Position numbers and translations under genes: made by a program. From contig NZ_JABBGM010000002.1 of NCBI RefSeq assembly GCF_012927405.1, positions 310,001 to 374,000 of the forward strand: a DNA stretch of 64,000 nucleotides, in the 5' to 3' direction. The notes under the pieces were generated by a model, which worked only from the letters and a program-made list of their open reading frames with translations, was not told where the DNA came from and ran no database searches. Numbering within the stretch: position 1 is the stretch's first letter; each line of letters starts with the position of its first letter. Source of the stretch: Novosphingobium olei (GTDB lineage: Bacteria; Pseudomonadota; Alphaproteobacteria; Sphingomonadales; Sphingomonadaceae). Of this stretch, positions 9,941 to 18,385 are shown piece after piece.

Positions 9941-10874
9941 GGCGGCTTGCCTCGAAACGGCGGCGCGCGCTCTAGCGGGTTGCGCGCCGCTGCTGCTTGC
10001 CGGGTGCATCCCGGCGAGCCGGGCGGATGCGCCGCCCGCGCCGCGCGTCCACCCCACGGTCGTGAGCCTCAACCCTTGCGCCGATGCCATCCTTGCCGAA
10101 GTCGCCGACCGCAACCAGATCCTCGCGCTGTCGGCGTGGAGCCGCGATCCGCGTTCCACCAGCATGGACCTCGCGCTGGCGCAGCGGCTGCCCAGCACCC
10201 ATGGCACGGTCGAGGAAGTGCTCGCGCTGCGCCCCGATCTCGTCATCGACGGCCGTTTCATCGCGCCCGCCACCGCCAGCGCCTACGCCCGTCTCGGCCT
10301 GAAGCTGGAGACGGTCGACCTTGCCGCCACGGTCGAGGACGCGCGCGCGCAAGTCCGCCGTCTTGCCGGCCTCGTCGGCCATCCCGATCGCGGTGAAGCG
10401 CTCGTCGCGCGGATGGACGCCGTGCTCGCCGCCGCCGCGCCGCCGCCGGGCGCGCCGCCGATCCCCGCCGTGGTGTGGGAGCCGGGCGGCATCGTGCCGG
10501 GGCAGGGGACGCTGGTGTCCGATCTGCTGGTCCGCACCGGCTACACCAATTTCAGCGCACTGCGCGGGCTGGGCCAGGCCGATCGCCTGCCGCTCGAACG
10601 CATGCTGGCCGATCCGCCGCGCGTGATCCTGGTGGCCGATGCCGGCGATCGCGCCGCCGCCGACCAAGACCGCGCGCTCGCCCATCCCGCCTTGCGCGCG
10701 CTTACCGGCACAACCCGCGCCGCCTTCGCGCCCAACCTGCTCTATTGCGGCGGCCCCACCGTGATCCGCGCCGCCCAGCGCCTTGCCGAGGTACGCCACC
10801 AGATCCTCCCCCGACGGGGGAGGGGGACCGCCGCAGGCGGTGGAGGGGTAATGGCGAAAGGCACCGCACGATGA
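9870..10874 (+). CDS. btuF: Cobalamin ABC transporter substrate-binding lipoprotein
   Basis: This is a periplasmic binding protein of the BtuF/FhuD class. It shows a lipobox LLLAGC, the N-lobe PTVVSLNPCADAILAEV, VEEVLALRPDLVID, a helical linker and a C-lobe with VLVAD-like IILV segments. The start is unclear: the signal peptide begins near 9936 where no ATG, GTG or TTG is in frame (only ATT overlapping the btuB stop), while ATGs at 9840, 9864 and 9870 lie inside the btuB 3' end. The last ~22 residues (PRRGRGTAAGGGG...) are encoded by a repeat element and are probably not part of the fold. It overlaps btuC by ATGA. Confidence 0.85.
   Translation: MSPPWPITTPGAAPRSRACGCAIKAACLETAARALAGCAPLLLAGCIPASRADAPPAPRVHPTVVSLNPCADAILAEVADRNQILALSAWSRDPRSTSMDLALAQRLPSTHGTVEEVLALRPDLVIDGRFIAPATASAYARLGLKLETVDLAATVEDARAQVRRLAGLVGHPDRGEALVARMDAVLAAAAPPPGAPPIPAVVWEPGGIVPGQGTLVSDLLVRTGYTNFSALRGLGQADRLPLERMLADPPRVILVADAGDRAAADQDRALAHPALRALTGTTRAAFAPNLLYCGGPTVIRAAQRLAEVRHQILPRRGRGTAAGGGGVMAKGTAR
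10803..10852. repeat. Palindromic GC-rich repeat in the 3' end of btuF
   Basis: The sequence contains CCTCCCCCGACGGGGGAGG followed by GACCGCCGCAGGCGGTGGAGGGG, two adjacent short hairpins. A close relative lies at 16864-16917 downstream of uvrA. Here the element is read in frame as the C-terminus of BtuF. Confidence 0.8.
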
Positions 10875-11833
10875 CCCGCCCGGTCCTCGTCCTCTCGGCC
10901 CTGCTGCTGATCGCGCTGCCGCTGTCGCTGCTCGCAGGCCAGGTGTGGATCGATCCGTTCGGCCCTCCGGTGCGCAATGCCGTGCCGATCCTGATGGAGC
11001 TGCGCGCCCCGCGCGCGGTGCTGGCGCTGCTGGTCGGAGGCGGTCTCGGCGCAAGCGGCGCGGCGATGCAGGGCTACCTGCGCAATCCGCTCGCTGATCC
11101 CGGCCTGTTCGGCGTCGCGCCGATGGCGGCGCTGGGCGCGGTGCTCTCGTTCTACACCGGCTATGCCGTCCAGCCCTATGCGCTCCCCGCCTTCGCGCTT
11201 GTCGGAGGCGCGCTCGCCATGGCGCTTCTCGCGCTGATCGCCGGGCGCACCGCGGGCCTCGCCCTGTTCACGCTGGCGGGCATGATGATCGCAAGCCTTG
11301 CCGGCGCGCTCACCAGCCTCGCCATCAGCCTTTCGCCCAATCCTTTTGCGCTGTCCGAAATCGTCACCTGGCTGATGGGCGCGCTCGCCGATCGCGGCTG
11401 GAGCGACGTTGCCATCGCCGCCCCGTTCACGCTGGCGGGCCTTGCCATCCTGTCGCGCACCGGGCGCGGCCTCGATGCGCTGACGCTGGGGGAAGAGGCC
11501 GCGCGTTCGCTCGGGGTGGATCCGGTGCGGCTGCAATGGCTGATGGTGGCGGGCGTGGGCGCGCTGGTGGGCGCAGGCGTCGCGGTCGCCGGGATCATCG
11601 GCTTCGTCGGCCTGATCGTGCCGCACCTCGTCCGCCCGTTTACCGATCACCGCCCGTCCGCACTGCTGCTGCCGAGCGCGCTGGCCGGCGCGCTGCTGCT
11701 CCTCTTGGCCGATTGCCTGTGCCGCGTGGTGCCGCTGCCCGGCGGAGAGCTGCGGCTCGGCATCGCGCTCAGCCTTGGCGGAGCACCGTTCTTCCTGCAC
11801 CTGCTGCTGCGCCTGCGCAGGGACGTCGCATGA
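10871..11833 (+). CDS. btuC: Cobalamin ABC transporter permease, FecCD family
   Basis: The 320-residue, very hydrophobic protein has about ten membrane segments typical of FecCD/BtuC permeases. Family landmarks are LRAPRAVLALLVGGGLGASGAAMQ, NPLADPGLFGV, the cytoplasmic coupling region GEEAARSLGV and GFVGLIVPHLVRPF. It forms the transmembrane channel through which BtuF delivers cobalamin, driven by BtuD. The start ATG overlaps the btuF stop (ATGA) and its stop overlaps the btuD start in the same way, so the three genes are translationally coupled. Confidence 0.95.
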   Translation: MTRPVLVLSALLLIALPLSLLAGQVWIDPFGPPVRNAVPILMELRAPRAVLALLVGGGLGASGAAMQGYLRNPLADPGLFGVAPMAALGAVLSFYTGYAVQPYALPAFALVGGALAMALLALIAGRTAGLALFTLAGMMIASLAGALTSLAISLSPNPFALSEIVTWLMGALADRGWSDVAIAAPFTLAGLAILSRTGRGLDALTLGEEAARSLGVDPVRLQWLMVAGVGALVGAGVAVAGIIGFVGLIVPHLVRPFTDHRPSALLLPSALAGALLLLLADCLCRVVPLPGGELRLGIALSLGGAPFFLHLLLRLRRDVA

Positions 11834-12558
11834 CGCTCGCCGCCCGCAGCCTTTCCATTCCCGGTCGCCTTTCGGACGTGTCGCTCACGCTCGATCCCGG
11901 CACCGTTACCGCCATCGTCGGCCCCAATGGCGCCGGCAAGTCCACCCTGCTGGCCGCGTTGGCCGGGCTGATCCCCGGTGCAGTCAGCTTAGGGCCCGAT
12001 GCGTTGCGCACGCTCCCCCCACGTCTGCGGGCGCAGCGCATCGGTTACCTTCCCCAATCGGGCGACGTCGCGTGGAACGTCTCGGTGCGCACGCTGGTCG
12101 GGCTCGGCCGCCTGCCGCACGATGCGGGCGTGCAAGCCGATGCCGCCGCCATCGCCGCCGCGCTCCACCAGCTCGATCTCGAAACCCTCGCCGATCGCCC
12201 CGTGGCGCGGCTATCGGGCGGAGAGCGCGCCCGCGCCCTGCTCGCCCGCGTGCTGGCGGGGCAGCCCGACTGGGTCCTTGCCGACGAACCGCTCGCCGCG
12301 CTCGATCTCGCGCACCAGCAGGCCCTGCTCGCCCGCTTCCGCGCGCTGGCGGGGGAAGGGCGCGGCGTCGTGCTCGTGCTGCACGATCTGGCGCTGGCGA
12401 TGAACCACGCCGATCGCGTCGTCGTGCTTCATGAAGGCCGGCTCGCTGCGCAAGGTGCCCCGGCCGATGTCCTCACGCCCGATCTGATCGCCCGCGTCTG
12501 GGGCGTTGCCGCGCGCTGGCTCGGCGAACCCGGCGTGCAGGCGCTCGCGCTTCCCTGA
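11830..12558 (+). CDS. btuD: Cobalamin ABC transporter ATPase
   Basis: The 242-residue protein is an ABC ATPase with Walker A GPNGAGKS (residues 31-38), Q-loop LPQSGD, signature LSGGE (128-132), Walker B WVLADEPLAALD (148-159) and switch histidine in VLHDLALA. It energises BtuC. It is the last gene of the riboswitch-controlled operon and is followed by a terminator-like hairpin at 12596. The N-terminal region before Walker A is short, as in other BtuD/FecE proteins. Confidence 0.93.
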   Translation: MTLAARSLSIPGRLSDVSLTLDPGTVTAIVGPNGAGKSTLLAALAGLIPGAVSLGPDALRTLPPRLRAQRIGYLPQSGDVAWNVSVRTLVGLGRLPHDAGVQADAAAIAAALHQLDLETLADRPVARLSGGERARALLARVLAGQPDWVLADEPLAALDLAHQQALLARFRALAGEGRGVVLVLHDLALAMNHADRVVVLHEGRLAAQGAPADVLTPDLIARVWGVAARWLGEPGVQALALP

Positions 12559-12595
12559 ACTGATCACCCGGTACCGGTGGCCCGGTGAAAAAGCG

Positions 12596-12632
12596 AAGGG
12601 CCCGCCCGGCCTCTCCGCCGGGCGAGCCCTTG
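12596..12632. terminator. Hairpin between btuD and urcA (probable bidirectional terminator)
   Basis: The stem AAGGGC-x2-GCCCGG pairs with CCGGGC-x2-GCCCTT around a short pyrimidine loop. On the minus strand the stem is followed after four bases by CTTTTTC, so it is best as the urcA terminator; it can also end the btu operon, which converges on it. Confidence 0.7.
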
Positions 12633-12654
12633 CGCATTTCCCGCGTGCTGTCGC

Positions 12655-12993
12655 TCAGCGCGAACGCATCGCGAGCCGCGTGTCGCTCGCCGCGATGGCA
12701 AGGCTGCGCGCATCGGCGGTGCCGCTGATCGCGTTGCGCTTGCAGGCGCGCACGATGCGGCTGGCGGTGATGTCGCGGATGTCGGCGCTGCCGCAGACTT
12801 CGTTGGCAGCCCGCGCGATGCGCGCGTCGAGCAGTGCGATCCCGCGGTTGGTGGTGAGGTTGAGGTCGTCGTAGCGAACCTCGAGCGTCTGCGCGTCAGA
12901 GGCGGCGGCGTCAGCCTTGGCCTGGGCAGATGCAACGAAAGCGAAAGGGGCGAAGGCAAGCGCCATCGCCGCGAAACGTGCGGTGCGAACCAT
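12655..12993 (-). CDS. UrcA family protein
   Basis: The 112-residue protein has a signal peptide ending near ASAQA and an UrcA-type body: VRYDDLNLTTNRGIALLDARIARAANEVCG followed by CKRNAI. UrcA proteins are small secreted proteins of unknown function found widely in sphingomonads and caulobacters. ATG 12993 has AGGAG nine bases upstream; the upstream extension of the frame lacks coding character. Two cysteines in the mature part may form a disulfide. It is monocistronic, with an AT-rich promoter region at about 13050-13180. Confidence 0.85.
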   Translation of the reverse strand: MVRTARFAAMALAFAPFAFVASAQAKADAAASDAQTLEVRYDDLNLTTNRGIALLDARIARAANEVCGSADIRDITASRIVRACKRNAISGTADARSLAIAASDTRLAMRSR

Positions 12994-13279
12994 GCGATAA
13001 TCTCCTGGGAACTGGGGTGTCGTATAGTTGTCGCGAACCCGGGCGCCAATTGGACCTGCTTTAACCTGATGTAAACGATTCGTTTTGACTACAAGTATTA
13101 AACCGGAACAACTAATATTACTGTACAGTTGTTTAGTTTCAGAAATTATCATTTATCGTTTCAATCAAGACGATTGTGTTGCAGGATGACGTTTGCTGTC
13201 ACGCGCTGTCATCACGCACGACAATACTCCCCGCCGCGCCGGGCGGCAGGGGATGGGCTTTGAACCGGAAAATCGGGGA

Positions 13280-13510
13280 TCAGCTGTGGCGGTTAAGCGC
13301 CGCGGCAAAGTCGATGGCGAAATGCTCGGTGAAATGATCGCGCTCGATCAGCGGGATCGCCGGCCGCGTCGCCGCCGCCTCGGTGGCGGGCCCGTGGAAC
13401 AGATTCGCCGCCAGCGGCGCGCGGTGTGCCGCTCCTTTGCGCAGGTCTGGTTCGGGCAGTTCGGTCACGGGTGCGGCGTCCAATGGTTCGATCGCTGCGC
13501 GCCATAGCAC
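13280..13510 (-). CDS. Possible small hypothetical protein
   Basis: A GTG-initiated frame of 76 residues ends in HFTEHFAIDFAAALNRHS and includes ELPEPDLRKG and FHGPATEAAATRPAIPLIER. The composition (acidic, proline- and alanine-containing, few arginine runs) looks more coding than the overlapping frames. However, there is no convincing binding site before the GTG and I do not recognise a family, so it may be noncoding. It lies in the 785-bp gap between urcA and uvrA. Confidence 0.3.
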   Translation of the reverse strand: MLWRAAIEPLDAAPVTELPEPDLRKGAAHRAPLAANLFHGPATEAAATRPAIPLIERDHFTEHFAIDFAAALNRHS

Positions 13511-13621
13511 CTCGCACTGTCGCCGAATTGTATGGTTACGACACGGCGTTGTTTTATTGAGGAATTGCGGCAGCGGCGGGAAAGGTTTGCCGTTCGCGGT
13601 GCAAAGCGTCGCGGTGCGGGG

Positions 13622-13654
13622 ATGGGGCAGGCATGGGGCAGGCATGGGGCAGGC
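13622..13654. repeat. Three tandem copies of an 11-bp repeat upstream of uvrA
   Basis: ATGGGGCAGGC is repeated three times without a mismatch, about 125 bases before the uvrA start. It is a minisatellite of a kind prone to slippage. It does not encode a recognisable protein. Confidence 0.85.
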
Positions 13655-13754
13655 ATGCGAACGCCGCCTGCCCCGATCGCCACCTTGCCGCTGGCGCTCT
13701 CGCTCCCCACATCCGCCGCTCTTCCAAGACAGGCACAAGACCGTTGCCTGAATC

Positions 13755-13769
13755 GAACAAATCTGGAAC
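13755..13769 (+). promoter_or_regulatory. LexA (SOS) box of uvrA
   Basis: GAAC-AAATCTG-GAAC matches the direct-repeat SOS operator of alphaproteobacteria (GAAC-N7-GAAC, or GTTC-N7-GTTC on the other strand). It ends nine bases before the uvrA ATG, where bound LexA would block transcription. uvrA is a classic SOS gene, which supports the call. Confidence 0.8.
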
Positions 13770-13778
13770 ATCGGCATC

Positions 13779-16745
13779 ATGTCCCTCACGACCCTTTCGG
13801 TGCGCGGCGCGCGCGAACACAACCTCAAGGGGATCGACGTCGATCTCCCCCGTGACAGCCTGATCGTCATCACCGGCCTGTCGGGCTCGGGCAAGTCGAG
13901 CCTCGCGTTCGATACGATCTATGCCGAAGGGCAGCGCCGCTACGTCGAAAGCCTGTCGGCCTACGCGCGCCAGTTCCTCGAAATGATGCAGAAGCCCGAT
14001 GTCGAACACATCGACGGCCTCAGCCCCGCCATCTCGATCGAACAGAAGACCACCAGCCGCAACCCGCGCTCCACCGTCGCCACGGTGACCGAGATCTACG
14101 ACTACATGCGCCTGCTGTGGGCGCGGGTCGGCATTCCCTATTCGCCCGCCACGGGCCTGCCGATTTCGGCGCAGACCGTCAGCCAGATGGTCGATCGCGT
14201 CATGGCCCTGCCCGAAGGCACCCGTGCCTACCTGCTCGCGCCGGTGGTGCGCGGCCGCAAGGGCGAATACCGCCGCGAACTCGCCGAATGGCAGAAGGCG
14301 GGCTACACCCGCGTGCGCATCAACGGCGAACTCATGGCTATCGAGGACGCCCCCGCGCTCGACAAGAAGCTCAAGCACGACATCGAAGTCGTGGTGGACC
14401 GCATCGCGGTCAAGGACGGCATCCAGACCCGCCTTGCCGACAGCTTCGAACAGGCGCTGAAGCTCGCCGAAGGCCTCGCCTACGTCGATCTCGCCGACAC
14501 CACGCTCGAAGCCATCGGCCTTGCCGCCGCAGGCGCCGCCCGCCCTGAGCCTGTGGAAGGGCTGTCCTCCTTGTCCGAAGGCGCGGCGGCGAAGGGGCAG
14601 AAGAAGGGCGCGATGAAAAAGACGGGCCTTCCGCCCAACCGCATCGTCTTCTCCGAAAAGTTCGCCTGCCCCGTCAGCGGCTTCACCATCGACGCGCTCG
14701 AACCGCGGCTGTTCTCGTTCAACGCTCCGCAGGGCGCGTGCCCGGCCTGCGACGGCCTGGGTGAAAAGCTGCTGTTCGATCCCCAGCTGGTCGTCCCCAA
14801 CGAACACCTGTCGCTCAAGCAGGGCGCCATCGTGCCCTGGGCCAAGAGCAACCCGCCGTCGCCCTACTACATGCAGGTGCTCTCCAGCCTTGCCGAACAC
14901 TTCGGCTTCAGCCTGTCGACGCCGTGGGACCAGCTGCCCGCCGAAGTGAAGGTCGTCATCCTCTACGGCACCGCGGGCAAGCCCGTGCCGCTGACCTTCG
15001 TCGACGGCAAGAAGTCCTACACCGTGTCCAAGGCGTTCGAAGGCGTCATCGGCAACCTCAACCGCCGCATGCTGCAGACCGAAAGCGCCTGGATGCGCGA
15101 GGAGCTGTCCAAGTTCCAGACCGCGCAGCCCTGCGAGACCTGCGAAGGCAAGCGGCTCAAGCCCGAGGCGCTGTCGGTCAAGGTCGCCGGAAACGACATC
15201 TCCAGCGTCACCCGCCTGTCGGTCGCCGCCGCGGTCGACTGGTTCCTCGGCCTCGATGCCCAGCTCACCAGCCAGCAGAGCCAGATCGCCCGCGCCATCC
15301 TCAAGGAAATCAACGAACGCCTCGGCTTCCTCAACAACGTCGGGCTCGATTACCTCAACCTCGATCGCACCTCGGGCACGCTCTCGGGCGGCGAATCCCA
15401 GCGCATCCGCCTCGCCAGCCAGATCGGCTCAGGGCTCTCGGGCGTGCTCTACGTGCTCGACGAACCCTCCATCGGCCTCCACCAGCGCGACAACGACCGC
15501 CTGTTGGAAACGCTGAAGCGCCTGCGCGATCTCGGCAACACGGTGATCGTGGTGGAACACGACGAGGACGCGATCCGCACCGCCGACTACGTGGTCGACC
15601 TCGGCCCCGGCGCGGGCGTCCACGGGGGCGAGATCGTGGCGCAGGGCACGCTTGACGAGATCCTCGCCAACGAAAACAGCCTCACCGGCCAGTACCTCAC
15701 CGGCACCCGCCGGATCGAGGTGCCCAAGCAGCGCCGCAAGGGCAACGGCCTCAAACTGACGGTCGAAGGCGCGCGCGCCAACAACCTCAAGAACGTCACC
15801 GCCTCGATTCCCCTGGGCACTTTCACCTGCGTCACCGGCGTGTCAGGCTCGGGCAAGTCGAGCTTCACCATCGACACGCTCCACGCCGGCGCCGCGAGGC
15901 AGCTCAACGGCGCGCGCGTCATTGCCGGCCCGCACGACCGCATCACCGGCCTCGAACACTGCGACAAGGTGATCGAGATCGACCAGTCCCCCATCGGCCG
16001 CACCCCGCGCTCCAACCCGGCGACCTACACCGGCGCCTTCACCCTGATCCGCGACTGGTTTGCCGGGCTCCCGGAAAGCGAGGCGCGCGGCTACAAGGCC
16101 GGCCGCTTCAGCTTCAACGTCAAGGGCGGCCGCTGCGAAAAGTGCCAGGGCGACGGCCTGATCAAGATCGAGATGCACTTCCTGCCCGACGTCTACGTCA
16201 CCTGCGAGGAATGCAACGGCAATCGTTACAACCGCGAAACGCTCGAGGTGAAGTTCAAGGGCCTGTCCATCGCCGACGTGCTCGACATGACGATCGAGGA
16301 CGCCGAAAGCTTCTTCCAGGCCGTGCCCCCGATCCGCGACCGGATGCACATGCTCAACGAAGTGGGCCTCGGCTACGTCAAGGTCGGCCAGCAGGCCACC
16401 ACGCTTTCGGGCGGCGAGGCGCAGCGCGTCAAGCTCGCCAAGGAGCTGTCCCGCCGCTCCACCGGGCAGACGCTCTACATCCTCGACGAGCCCACCACCG
16501 GCCTCCACTTCGAAGACGTGCGCAAGCTGCTGGAAGTCCTCCACCGCCTCGTCGACCAGGGCAACTCGGTCGTGGTCATCGAACACAACCTCGATGTGAT
16601 CAAGACCGCCGACTGGATCCTCGACATGGGCCCCGAAGGCGGCGTGCGCGGCGGCGAACTCGTGGCCGAAGGCACCCCCGAACAGGTCGCCAAGAACCCC
16701 CGCAGCTTCACCGGCCACTACCTCAAACCCCTCCTCACCCGCTGA
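13779..16745 (+). CDS. uvrA: Excinuclease ABC subunit A
   Basis: The 988-residue protein is the DNA-damage recognition ATPase of nucleotide excision repair. It has two ABC ATPase modules: Walker A GLSGSGKS (33-40) and GVSGSGKS (about 687), signatures [16 protein letters not shown] and [15 protein letters not shown], and Walker [12 protein letters not shown] and [11 protein letters not shown]. The zinc-binding parts FACPVSGF...[10 protein letters not shown] and RCEKCQGDG...[10 protein letters not shown] are present. The N-terminus [20 protein letters not shown] fixes the start. A linker of ~40 residues at about 250-285 contains RPEPVEG, encoded by a palindromic repeat. A LexA box lies directly upstream. 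Confidence 0.97.
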   Translation: MSLTTLSVRGAREHNLKGIDVDLPRDSLIVITGLSGSGKSSLAFDTIYAEGQRRYVESLSAYARQFLEMMQKPDVEHIDGLSPAISIEQKTTSRNPRSTVATVTEIYDYMRLLWARVGIPYSPATGLPISAQTVSQMVDRVMALPEGTRAYLLAPVVRGRKGEYRRELAEWQKAGYTRVRINGELMAIEDAPALDKKLKHDIEVVVDRIAVKDGIQTRLADSFEQALKLAEGLAYVDLADTTLEAIGLAAAGAARPEPVEGLSSLSEGAAAKGQKKGAMKKTGLPPNRIVFSEKFACPVSGFTIDALEPRLFSFNAPQGACPACDGLGEKLLFDPQLVVPNEHLSLKQGAIVPWAKSNPPSPYYMQVLSSLAEHFGFSLSTPWDQLPAEVKVVILYGTAGKPVPLTFVDGKKSYTVSKAFEGVIGNLNRRMLQTESAWMREELSKFQTAQPCETCEGKRLKPEALSVKVAGNDISSVTRLSVAAAVDWFLGLDAQLTSQQSQIARAILKEINERLGFLNNVGLDYLNLDRTSGTLSGGESQRIRLASQIGSGLSGVLYVLDEPSIGLHQRDNDRLLETLKRLRDLGNTVIVVEHDEDAIRTADYVVDLGPGAGVHGGEIVAQGTLDEILANENSLTGQYLTGTRRIEVPKQRRKGNGLKLTVEGARANNLKNVTASIPLGTFTCVTGVSGSGKSSFTIDTLHAGAARQLNGARVIAGPHDRITGLEHCDKVIEIDQSPIGRTPRSNPATYTGAFTLIRDWFAGLPESEARGYKAGRFSFNVKGGRCEKCQGDGLIKIEMHFLPDVYVTCEECNGNRYNRETLEVKFKGLSIADVLDMTIEDAESFFQAVPPIRDRMHMLNEVGLGYVKVGQQATTLSGGEAQRVKLAKELSRRSTGQTLYILDEPTTGLHFEDVRKLLEVLHRLVDQGNSVVVIEHNLDVIKTADWILDMGPEGGVRGGELVAEGTPEQVAKNPRSFTGHYLKPLLTR
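14542..14562. repeat. Short palindromic repeat inside uvrA (RPEPVEG-encoding)
   Basis: A 21-base imperfect palindrome with arms GCCCTG and CAGGGC-like GAAGGGC reads in frame as PEPVEG. Elements of this sequence are scattered through sphingomonad genomes and are known to appear as RPEPVEG in proteins. Here it expands a linker of UvrA. Confidence 0.75.
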
Positions 16746-16748
16746 CCC

Positions 16749-16921
16749 GATCCTCCCCCCCTGGGGAAGGTGGCCTCGCGCAGCGATGACGGAGGGGGCA
16801 TCAACACCCCCCAAGCCCGGCCCGGCAACGCGCCAGTCCCGCGCAACGTGAGAAAGGCGGCAAACCTCCCCCAACGGGGGAGGGGACCGCCCGCGCAGCG
16901 GGTGGTGGAGGGGTATTCCAC
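16749..16921. repeat. Palindromic repeat pair downstream of uvrA
   Basis: Two related elements of the form CCTCCCCC-x-GGGGGAGG...GGAGGGG lie at 16749-16801 (degenerate) and 16864-16917 (well preserved, close to the copy in btuF). Between them I see no gene. They may act as mRNA 3' ends for uvrA. Confidence 0.75.
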
Positions 16922-17013
16922 GCTCCCCACCCCCTGCCCAAACCACCAGTCCCCAACCGCGCGCGATCCACTACGCTTCCGCCCAAACCATAACGGACGG
17001 AAAGAGGATCACC

Positions 17014-17355
17014 ATGGAAGCACCAGCCGCGCTCACCGCGCGCGTCGTCACGCTGTTCGTCGTCTGCGCCCTCGGACAGGTCGGCGGCTCGCTCATGCTG
17101 GGCAAGACCGCCGGCTTCACCCACCCCGGCTGGAGCGCGGCTTGCGCGCTCACCTACGCCGTCTCGCTCTGGGCGCTGGCGACGCTGATCCGCGAAGGCG
17201 GCCCGCTCAGCCTGCTCATGCCGATCCTCGCCGCCACCGTGCCGCTCGTCGTGATCCTGATCGCGGTGTTCGTGCAAGGCGAGCCCGCCTCCTGGCCCCG
17301 CCTCGGCCTGCTGACGCTCGCCTGCGCCGTGATCGGCGTCTCCGGCACGCTCTGA
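17014..17355 (+). CDS. SMR/EamA-like small membrane protein
   Basis: The 113-residue protein has four predicted membrane helices (about 10-27, 37-58, 66-87, 93-111). It aligns by eye with small multidrug resistance proteins: GKTAGFTHP matches the ALKLSEGFT region, YAVSLWALAT the second helix, and FVQGEPASWPRLGLL the FGE loop before the last helix. The residue at the place of the essential SMR Glu14 is Gln (in LGQVGGS), so proton-coupled drug export is doubtful. The ATG has AGAGGA nine bases upstream. It stands alone between repeat blocks. Confidence 0.65.
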   Translation: MEAPAALTARVVTLFVVCALGQVGGSLMLGKTAGFTHPGWSAACALTYAVSLWALATLIREGGPLSLLMPILAATVPLVVILIAVFVQGEPASWPRLGLLTLACAVIGVSGTL

Positions 17356-17998
17356 CGGAAGGCGGTGCAAGCGGAAAAGGCGAAGGGGGCAAGGCGAGGG
17401 CCATCGCCCTCGCGCTCCCGGGAATAGGGACACCCGTGCCCTCCCGTCCGAACGTCACCCCGGACTTGATCCGGGGTCCAGCTTGTTCTTGTTACAGCAA
17501 GCTGCCCTGTCGCGACGTATCCGCGCGCTTGGCCGATAGCATAGCGCTCGCATCCACCCTCTGACCGCAGGCAATGCAAGCGGAGAAAGCGAAGGGGGCA
17601 AGGCGAGGGCCATCGCCCTCGCGCTCCCGGGAATGAGGACACCCATGCCCTCCCTTCCGAACGTCACCCCGGACTTGATCCGCGGTCCAGCTTGTTCTTG
17701 TTACAGCAGGCTGCCCTGTCGCGACGTATCCTCGCGCTTGGCCGGTTGCATCCCGCTCGCATCCACCCTCTGACCGCAGGCGATGCAAGCGGAAAAAGCG
17801 AAGGAGGCAGGTCGAGGGCCATCGCCCTCGCGCTCCCGGGAATAGGGACACCCGTGCCCTTCCTTCCGAACGTCACCCCGGACTTGATCCGGGGTCCAGC
17901 TTGTTCTTGTTACAGCAAGCTACCCTGCCGCGATGTATCCGCGCGCTCGGCCGATTTCATCGCGCTCGCATCCACCCTCTGGCCGCAGGCGATGCCCC
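17353..17998. repeat. Three 209-bp tandem repeats with internal palindrome
   Basis: Successive copies of AACGTCACCCCGGACTTGAT start at 17451, 17660 and 17869, exactly 209 bases apart, and the flanking sequence repeats with them. A fourth copy is cut short at about 17998. Each unit holds a CCCCGGACTTGATCCGGGG palindrome (altered to CCGCGG-type in copy two) and a second inverted repeat around GAGGGCCATCGCCCTC. Open frames in it on the minus strand are repeat shadows. No gene is called between 17356 and 18271. Confidence 0.9.
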
Positions 17999-18130
17999 AG
18001 ATCCTCCCGCACAGAGGGTGCGGCATCACGCCAGCGCTGACGGAGGAAGAAGCGCTGCATCACCCAAAGCGCGGCGGCACGAGCCCCAGCGCCCCGGTCA
18101 CATCAACTTACGCGCACTCTAAGCTCTCCC

Positions 18131-18156
18131 GTCATCCCAGCGAAGGCTGGGATCGC
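18131..18156. repeat. Palindromic repeat, CCCAGCGAAGGCTGGG type
   Basis: GTCATCCCAGCGAAGGCTGG plus GATCGC is the repetitive extragenic palindrome that also occurs twice between rpsL and rpsG (53571-53682). It lies about 115 bases before the AT-rich island. Confidence 0.85.
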
Positions 18157-18271
18157 CCGCAGCCCATCACCGCCCGCCAAGCCAAAGACTCCGAACTTTC
18201 AAGTAGAGACAAGCAATTGCGAGGGCCAATAGCCTCACTTGATAGCGCGTAACCCACAGCTCACGATACCG

Positions 18272-18385
18272 ATGGCGAAACAGATCCATTACGGCGGGCA
18301 AGCCGTTAGCGTGCTGTTTATGCTAGACAAGCTGCATGCCTTTGGGAAAAACTCCATAAAATCTTTCCACTGGGGCCATAGATGA
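18272..18385 (+). CDS. Possible 37-residue protein opening the AT-rich island
   Basis: The frame MAKQIHYGGQAVSVLFMLDK continues to HWGHR and stops in an ATGA overlap with the next frame. The overlap, and a composition unlike the GC-rich surroundings, argue for a real or formerly real gene. There is no clear binding site before the ATG, and the frame is open back to a TTG at 18239. It could instead be the remnant of a longer gene whose 5' part was replaced by the repeat block. I do not recognise it. Confidence 0.35.
   Translation: MAKQIHYGGQAVSVLFMLDKLHAFGKNSIKSFHWGHR

Noticed and set aside
7997..10273. A 758-residue minus-strand frame opposite btuB
   Set aside because: It is antisense to a clear TonB-dependent receptor and contains no known motif.
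17154..17876. Several 70-160-residue minus-strand frames repeating nearly the same protein
   Set aside because: They are the translation of the 209-bp tandem repeat; each copy gives the same low-quality protein, without binding sites.
17353..17998. The tandem repeats as a CRISPR array
   Set aside because: The repeats are 209 bases long and directly adjacent, without short unique spacers, and there are no cas genes nearby.
18131..18156. The palindrome as an insertion-sequence end or att site
   Set aside because: The same element occurs between rpsL and rpsG as a standard extragenic palindrome, and there is no transposase or integrase gene next to the island.
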